From assembly GCA_013329855.1 (NCBI GenBank), contig DUJI01000049.1, forward strand, positions 1 through 8,933: a stretch of DNA of 8,933 bases, given 5' to 3'. This document shows, in pieces, positions 5,518-8,933 of the stretch; the first letter of the stretch is position 1, and each line of letters begins with the position of its first letter. Under the pieces are notes generated by a model. The model was not told the origin of the DNA. It saw nothing but the letters and a program-made list of their open reading frames with translations, and did not search any database. This DNA is from Thermoplasmata archaeon. Lineage in GTDB: Archaea; Thermoplasmatota; Thermoplasmata; RBG-16-68-12. A program made the translations under genes and the position numbers.

Positions 5518-6683
5518 TCGTTCCCGAACTTCCGGAAGAGGACGATGCCCACGGCGAGGACGAGGACGCTGGCCAGGCTCACCAGGGCCAGGTCGCCGAG
5601 GACCACCGCGTTGGACAGGGGCACGCCGCGCAGGAAGAGGTTCGTGAGCGCGTCCGTCACGTAGTACGCCGGAACGAATCGGCCCGCGGTGGCCGTGACC
5701 GCGGACGGGGCCATGCCGGAGACGAAGGTCCCCAGGAACATCTGCGGGATGATGAACAGGAAGGCGATCCCCGTGGCCGCCGAGGCGGACTTCGCTAGGG
5801 TCGCGGTGATCAGCCCGAAACCCACGCAGGCCACGGTGAGGACGGAGACCAGGAGGAAGGCCATCCCGAGGCCCCCGAGGTCCGTGCTCGGACGGTATCC
5901 GATCGCGAAGGCCACGGCGAAGATGAGGCCCACCTGGGCCATCCCCAGGATCATGTTGGAGAGGACCTGGGAGGCCATGAACTCGGACGGGGTGAGCCGG
6001 GTCGTGTTGAGCCGGCGCAGGCGTCCGTCCTCTCGATCCGCGGAGAACGAGCCCCCGACGGTCATCGTGATGAAGATCGCGCCATACGCGAAGACGCCGG
6101 GCACGAGGTAGTCGAACGCGGCGCGGCGCGTGACGGCCACGAGGGCGGGACTGCCCACGGTGATCGGCAGGGAACTGGAGGCGCTGACGTTTCCCTCGAG
6201 CATCCGCGCGAGGGCCTGCCCGACGATGGGCGGGACGGCCTGCGTGGCCACCATGGAGCCCTGGTCCACGTAGAGACCCAGGGTCGTGTAGACCCACGCG
6301 CTCGAGTTCCCCGGCGCCGAACGGAACGCGTCGCAGCTCACGCCGAAGTCCGGGGGGATCACGAGGACGGCCTGCAGGTTCCCCACCTGGAGATCCGCCT
6401 GGGCGGACGCGTTGTCCGCGTAGTCCTTCGTGACCAGGATCCGCGTGGCCGTGAGGTTGGCGACCAGGTCCCCGGACCAGTGCGCGGCGGGTCCCGAGGC
6501 GTTCATGTCGACGATCCCCACCTGGTACGTGCTCGCGGGGGTCCCTCCGATGCCGCCGAACGTGACGCCGAAGACGATCGTGAGCATGACGGGGAACAGG
6601 AGGATGATGAAGAGGGACGCGGGCTCGCGGACCGCGTGCTTCAGGTCCCGGCGGACCAGGGCGAGAACGCGCTGGCGGTTCAT
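5514..6683 (-). CDS. ABC-2 type exporter permease
   Basis: A 389-residue permease of the ABC-2 (DrrB/YhhJ-like) type. After a cytoplasmic amphipathic start (RVLALVRRDLKHAVREP, the connecting helix) comes TM1 at about 22-43, a roughly 145-residue outside domain (about 46-190), then five hydrophobic segments: about 192-211, 236-262, 268-296, a segment around GIAFLFIIPQMFLGTFVSGM, and a last one ending in GIVLFRKFGNE. SADREDGRLRRLNTTRLTP (214-232) is the conserved cytoplasmic coupling loop after TM2. The outside loop holds five N-x-S/T sequons (N61, N76, N91, N126, N165), as in archaeal surface proteins. The ATG at 6681-6683 follows the ATPase stop by 1 nt and has GGAGGGG upstream. With the ATPase it should export a hydrophobic drug, lipid or similar compound; the cargo is unknown. 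Confidence 0.93.
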   Translation of the reverse strand: MNRQRVLALVRRDLKHAVREPASLFIILLFPVMLTIVFGVTFGGIGGTPASTYQVGIVDMNASGPAAHWSGDLVANLTATRILVTKDYADNASAQADLQVGNLQAVLVIPPDFGVSCDAFRSAPGNSSAWVYTTLGLYVDQGSMVATQAVPPIVGQALARMLEGNVSASSSLPITVGSPALVAVTRRAAFDYLVPGVFAYGAIFITMTVGGSFSADREDGRLRRLNTTRLTPSEFMASQVLSNMILGMAQVGLIFAVAFAIGYRPSTDLGGLGMAFLLVSVLTVACVGFGLITATLAKSASAATGIAFLFIIPQMFLGTFVSGMAPSAVTATAGRFVPAYYVTDALTNLFLRGVPLSNAVVLGDLALVSLASVLVLAVGIVLFRKFGNE

Positions 6684-6684
6684 G

Positions 6685-7431
6685 TCACATCCCCTCCCGG
6701 ATCCGGCGGCCCGTGAGCTTGAGGAAGACCTCCTCGAGGTCCTTCGCGTCGTTCCGGTCCCGGAGCTCGGCGGGCGTGCCGAGGGCGATGAGCTTCCCGT
6801 GGTCGATGATCGCCACGCGGTCGCATAGGGTTTCTGCCTCCTCCATGTAGTGCGTCGTGAGGACGACGGTCCGCCGCCGCTCCTTGAGACCGCGGATGAA
6901 CTCCCACACCGCATGCCTCGACTGAGGATCCAGTCCGGTGGTGGGCTCGTCCAGGAAGGCGATCTGGGGATCGCCGATCAGGGCGGTGGCCAGGCTGATG
7001 CGCCGCTTCATGCCTCCGCTGTACCCCTTCACCTTCCGGTCCGCCTCGCCGTTAAGACCGAGCTGGTCCAGGAGCCGGTCCGCGCGCTCTCGCAGTTCGT
7101 CGCGAGGCACGCCGCTGAGGTCGCCGAACAGGAGGACGTTCTCCCGGCCCGTGAGGTAGGGGAAGATGCTGAAGTCCTGGGGGCAGACGCCGATTATCTC
7201 CTTGACGGCCCGCGCCTCCTTGGGGAGCGCGTGGCCTGCCACGCGAGCCGTGCCCGCCGTGGGCTCCAGCAACCCGCAGAGGATGTTGATCGTCGTGCTT
7301 TTCCCCGCGCCGTTCGGCCCGAGGAGGCCGAACAGCTCGCCCTCGGCGATCCGCAGGGTGAGTCCCTGGAGGGCCGCCGTCTCGCCGAACCGCTTCTCCA
7401 GGCCTTGGACCTCAATTGCCGCGCCGGACAT
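6685..7431 (-). CDS. ABC transporter ATP-binding protein (exporter, DrrA/CcmA type)
   Basis: A 248-residue nucleotide-binding subunit with all ABC motifs: Walker A GPNGAGKST (38-46), Q-loop glutamine Q85, signature YSGGM (137-141), Walker B IAFLDE (157-162) with catalytic E162, D-loop around GLD (166-168) and switch H194 in LTTHYMEEAE. The wording (TTGLDPQSRHAVWEFIRGLK; ELRDRNDAKDLEEVFLKLTG near the end) is that of the DrrA-like drug-exporter group. It forms a cytoplasmic dimer that powers the permease encoded 1 nt downstream. The ATG at 7429-7431 lies a few residues before the first beta strand; an in-frame ATG at 7539 would add 36 residues with no domain similarity and is rejected. A GAGG motif precedes the chosen start and is part of an inverted repeat (7438-7466). 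A 150-bp gap separates it from the regulator gene upstream. Confidence 0.95.
   Translation of the reverse strand: MSGAAIEVQGLEKRFGETAALQGLTLRIAEGELFGLLGPNGAGKSTTINILCGLLEPTAGTARVAGHALPKEARAVKEIIGVCPQDFSIFPYLTGRENVLLFGDLSGVPRDELRERADRLLDQLGLNGEADRKVKGYSGGMKRRISLATALIGDPQIAFLDEPTTGLDPQSRHAVWEFIRGLKERRRTVVLTTHYMEEAETLCDRVAIIDHGKLIALGTPAELRDRNDAKDLEEVFLKLTGRRIREGM
6691..6697 (-). promoter_or_regulatory. Strong internal ribosome binding site for the permease
   Basis: GGAGGGG on the minus strand lies inside the last codons of the ATPase gene, with GGAGG about 9 nt before the permease ATG. It is the best Shine-Dalgarno match I noticed in the window, and contrasts with the leaderless operon-first genes, as expected for an internal archaeal gene. 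Confidence 0.6.
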
Positions 7432-7437
7432 GTTTCG

Positions 7438-7466
7438 CCTCGCGACCGGCGAGTACCTGCGCGAGG
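7438..7466 (-). promoter_or_regulatory. Inverted repeat covering the exporter ribosome binding site
   Basis: Exact 7-bp arms CCTCGCG (7438-7444) and CGCGAGG (7460-7466) are separated by 15 nt. On the exporter transcript the downstream arm contains GAGG, the presumed ribosome binding site, 6 nt before the ATPase ATG. Pairing would hide the site; alternatively the repeat is a protein operator. Whether the full repeat is transcribed depends on the true start site. A weak TATA-like AACTATCC overlaps just upstream (about 7464-7471), which would place the start near 7442 and favour the operator reading. Confidence 0.35.
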
Positions 7467-7501
7467 ATAGTTCCGCGTTCACCGCATCCCTGCGATTCCG
7501 G

Positions 7502-7521
7502 ACTCCCGACGCGTGGGGAGT
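7502..7521. repeat. 6-bp inverted repeat in the regulator-exporter gap
   Basis: ACTCCC (7502-7507) and GGGAGT (7516-7521) are exact reverse complements with an 8-nt spacer; with one unpaired base the arms extend to include GG and CC. The site is about 70-90 bp upstream of the ATPase start, in the 150-bp gap, and could bind a regulator of the exporter or close the regulator transcript. Weak on its own. Confidence 0.25.
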
Positions 7522-7581
7522 GTCCCATCCGTTCGCCATGGGGTGAGCAAACCGGACACGCCCAGGGAGGGAACCTGCGGG

Positions 7582-8496
7582 TTACCTCGTCCGTTCGATG
7601 GGTCCGGCCCATTTCATCAGGAGGGCGTCGCGCCACGTGTCCAGCATGTACCCTGTGTACAGGACGTTCGGGACGACCCGTGCGAAGGGTCCTTCGTTGC
7701 CGAACCGCGTCTGGAGATCCTTCAGATCCTTCATGGAGCCCGTCCACGTCGCGGTGAGGACGAGGCCGGGGAGGTTGCTCAACGGCATCGCGAAGAGGAG
7801 GTTCCCGGCGTACTTGTTCATGAGGAGGGTCGCGGCCTCGTCGCGGCTCGTCCCGGGCTTCAGGTCCAACCGCCACATGCAGATGATGTCGTTCGCCGCG
7901 TCGGGGTACCACTCCATGGAGAGCTCCGCGGAGCCGTCGCCCATCATGTGTCCGAGCCGGCGACCCACGGTCTTCGCGGAGAGGCCGATCTCCTCCGCGA
8001 CGTCGGCGATGGACTTCCGGGCATCCCGGTGCAGGGCGCGCAGGATGCGGCAGTCCGCGCGGTCGAGGACGGGTTCGTCGGGAAGTCCCGAGCCCCAGGG
8101 CATGAGCCCGACGACGGGGTCCGTGAGCTCCGCCTCCTTGGCCACGAAGGAGACGTAGGAATCGAGTTCCGTGGGCGTCCGGAGGTAGGCGCCCACATAC
8201 ACGACGCCCGCCCCTCCGAAGGCGACCCAGTAGACTCGGTCGTCCTTCTTGAGTCGCGCCAGGATGTCGTCGTTGGACGCGGTGCGGGAGGCTCCCCACG
8301 CCAGCACGGTCGTGGCTCGGAGTCGGGGAAGACCAATCTTCGCCGTGAACGCCTTGATGATGCCCTCGTCCCGCAGCGCCTGGATGCGGCCATGGACCGC
8401 GGCGACGGAGAGTCCCAGCCGGTCACCGAGCTCCCGGACGGGGGTCCGAGAGTTCGCCAGGAGGAGAAGGCAAAGCCGTAGGTCGGTCGGGTCCAT
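7582..8496 (-). CDS. Tandem Lrp/AsnC-like transcriptional regulator (two HTH units)
   Basis: A 304-residue protein built as two successive Lrp/AsnC-like units. Unit 1: winged helix at about 3-50 (TPVRELGDRLGLSVAAVHGR then IQALRDEGIIKAF) and a RAM-like beta-alpha-beta-beta-alpha-beta domain at about 60-130. Unit 2: a second winged helix at about 145-190 (LDRADCRILRALHRD; KSIADVAEEIGLSAKTVGRR) and a second RAM-like domain at about 190-300. A usual Lrp protein is about 150 residues and works as a dimer, so this is effectively a covalent dimer with two non-identical DNA readers. RAM domains often sense amino acids; no ligand can be named. The ATG at 8494-8496 has a TATA-like box 30 nt upstream and no Shine-Dalgarno site. 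A perfect palindrome between box and start suggests self-repression. The exporter genes lie 150 bp downstream on the same strand and are plausible targets. Confidence 0.85.
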   Translation of the reverse strand: MDPTDLRLCLLLLANSRTPVRELGDRLGLSVAAVHGRIQALRDEGIIKAFTAKIGLPRLRATTVLAWGASRTASNDDILARLKKDDRVYWVAFGGAGVVYVGAYLRTPTELDSYVSFVAKEAELTDPVVGLMPWGSGLPDEPVLDRADCRILRALHRDARKSIADVAEEIGLSAKTVGRRLGHMMGDGSAELSMEWYPDAANDIICMWRLDLKPGTSRDEAATLLMNKYAGNLLFAMPLSNLPGLVLTATWTGSMKDLKDLQTRFGNEGPFARVVPNVLYTGYMLDTWRDALLMKWAGPIERTR

Positions 8497-8502
8497 GCTC
8501 GG

Positions 8503-8515
8503 CCTGGATTCCAGG
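8503..8515. promoter_or_regulatory. Perfect 13-bp palindrome, candidate regulator operator
   Basis: CCTGGA-T-TCCAGG lies 7-19 nt upstream of the regulator ATG and 7 bp downstream of its TATA-like box, overlapping the expected transcription start. The length and single-base centre match what Lrp-family dimers, or a pseudo-dimer such as this one, bind. Binding would block RNA polymerase, so autorepression is the simplest reading. The palindrome is seen; the operator role is inference. Confidence 0.45.
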
Positions 8516-8521
8516 GTGGAC

Positions 8522-8529
8522 GGTTAAAG
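8522..8529 (-). promoter_or_regulatory. TATA-like box for the tandem Lrp-like regulator
   Basis: CTTTAACC on the minus strand, preceded by GCGCGAG, is centred 30 nt before the ATG at 8496, nearly the same word and spacing as the CTTTATGG box of the membrane-protein gene. Transcription would begin near 8500, giving a leader of a few bases. Confidence 0.5.
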
Positions 8530-8572
8530 CTCGCGCACGTACAACGAGGACGGACACCGCGTGCCGGGCGGG

Positions 8573-8933
8573 CTACGCGGAGCCGGGTCCGGAGTGTCGG
8601 ATCCGGGACCGGATGTCCGCCTCACCGACCTCTTCGGCCGTCTCGCGGAACCATTCGACCGCGGTCCGGCACTTCGCCGGCAGGTCCTCCTGCGATCCGA
8701 CGTAGGAGAGCTCTTCGAGCCTTCCGACGACCTCGGGCGGGAATTCATGCCGGGCGTAGCGGACGTTGAAGCCGTGGTGCGCGGGCGTGTAGCGCATCTG
8801 GAGCATCTGGACCAGCGAGTCCAGCACGATCCGCTGGTAAGCCTCCAGGGCGCCCAGGGCGTTCCGGCGGTGCAGCTCCTTGGAGACCAAGGGGCCGAAG
8901 AGGGCGATCCGCCGGGACAGCCGGTCGCGCCGC
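8573..8933 (-). CDS. C-terminal part of a probable nucleotidyltransferase-type protein (partial, 5' end outside window)
   Basis: The frame is open from the TAG stop at 8573-8575 to the right edge, giving about 119 codons of an incomplete gene; the TTG at 8890 is probably internal, since the reading frame continues upstream as coding-like RRIALFGPLVSKELHRRN. The visible part is mostly helical: EAYQRIVLDSLVQMLQMRYTP, then a GFNVRYARHEFPPEVVGRL segment and a LSYVGSQEDLPAKCRTAVEWF segment. This arrangement resembles the helical C-terminal region that follows a Pol-beta-type nucleotidyltransferase domain in many small archaeal and bacterial proteins. The catalytic GS...D-x-D motif would lie outside the window, so the call is tentative. 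It ends 76 bp before the regulator gene on the same strand, which has its own promoter. Confidence 0.6.
   Translation of the reverse strand, partial: RRDRLSRRIALFGPLVSKELHRRNALGALEAYQRIVLDSLVQMLQMRYTPAHHGFNVRYARHEFPPEVVGRLEELSYVGSQEDLPAKCRTAVEWFRETAEEVGEADIRSRIRHSGPGSA

Noticed and set aside
7432..7539. 36-residue extension of the ATPase from an upstream ATG
   Set aside because: It has no similarity to ABC ATPases and covers the probable promoter region; the ATG at 7431 begins just before the first domain strand.
1..8933. Mobile elements, CRISPR, tRNA or phage genes
   Set aside because: I looked for repeated spacers, transposase or integrase motifs and tRNA-like cloverleaf ends and saw none; the genes read as an ordinary archaeal chromosome segment.

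Overview
The window is a GC-rich, gene-dense stretch that looks archaeal, most likely from an uncultivated, high-GC member of the Thermoplasmatota or a related euryarchaeal group. The reasons are: several genes with no Shine-Dalgarno site whose start codon lies about 28-30 nt downstream of a TATA-like box (leaderless archaeal promoters); a HemK2/Mtq2-type methyltransferase rather than a long bacterial PrmC; a double-unit Lrp/AsnC-like regulator; and an exporter whose outside loop is rich in N-glycosylation sequons. The lineage is inference; domain Archaea is moderately supported. I see no rRNA, tRNA, CRISPR array, insertion sequence or phage gene.

Layout. Twelve genes fill almost the whole window. 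On the left, a small two-helix membrane protein (minus, 22-393) is divergent from a GNAT acetyltransferase (plus, 555-1148), which is followed by a HemK2-like protein methyltransferase (plus, 1168-1743). The methyltransferase runs tail-to-tail into, and overlaps by 20 bp, a metal-dependent amidohydrolase (minus, 1724-2971). That gene is divergent from a DUF1801 protein (plus, 3071-3487). A short convergent gap with a perfect stem-loop (3503-3520) separates DUF1801 from a two-gene minus-strand operon: NAD-dependent epimerase (4088-5062), then a MOSC-domain protein (3525-4091), coupled by a 4-nt ATGA overlap.

On the right lies a minus-strand ABC exporter operon: ATPase (6685-7431), ABC-2 permease (5514-6683, 1 nt after the ATPase) and an unrecognised 137-residue soluble protein (5104-5517, 4-nt GTGA overlap). 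Upstream of it on the same strand are a tandemly duplicated Lrp/AsnC-like regulator (7582-8496) and the 3' end of a probable nucleotidyltransferase-type gene that runs off the right edge (8573-8933).

How the genes may work together. The exporter operon is the most coherent unit: ATPase and permease form a drug- or lipid-type ABC-2 exporter, and the translationally coupled small protein is a candidate accessory part. The regulator just upstream carries a perfect 13-bp palindrome between its TATA-like box and its start codon, suggesting autorepression; it may also control the exporter, whose leader can form a hairpin over its ribosome binding site. The other genes look like ordinary housekeeping or accessory metabolism with no obvious shared pathway. 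The most novel elements are the orphan exporter-coupled protein and the regulator/operator arrangement; nothing here amounts to a proven new system.
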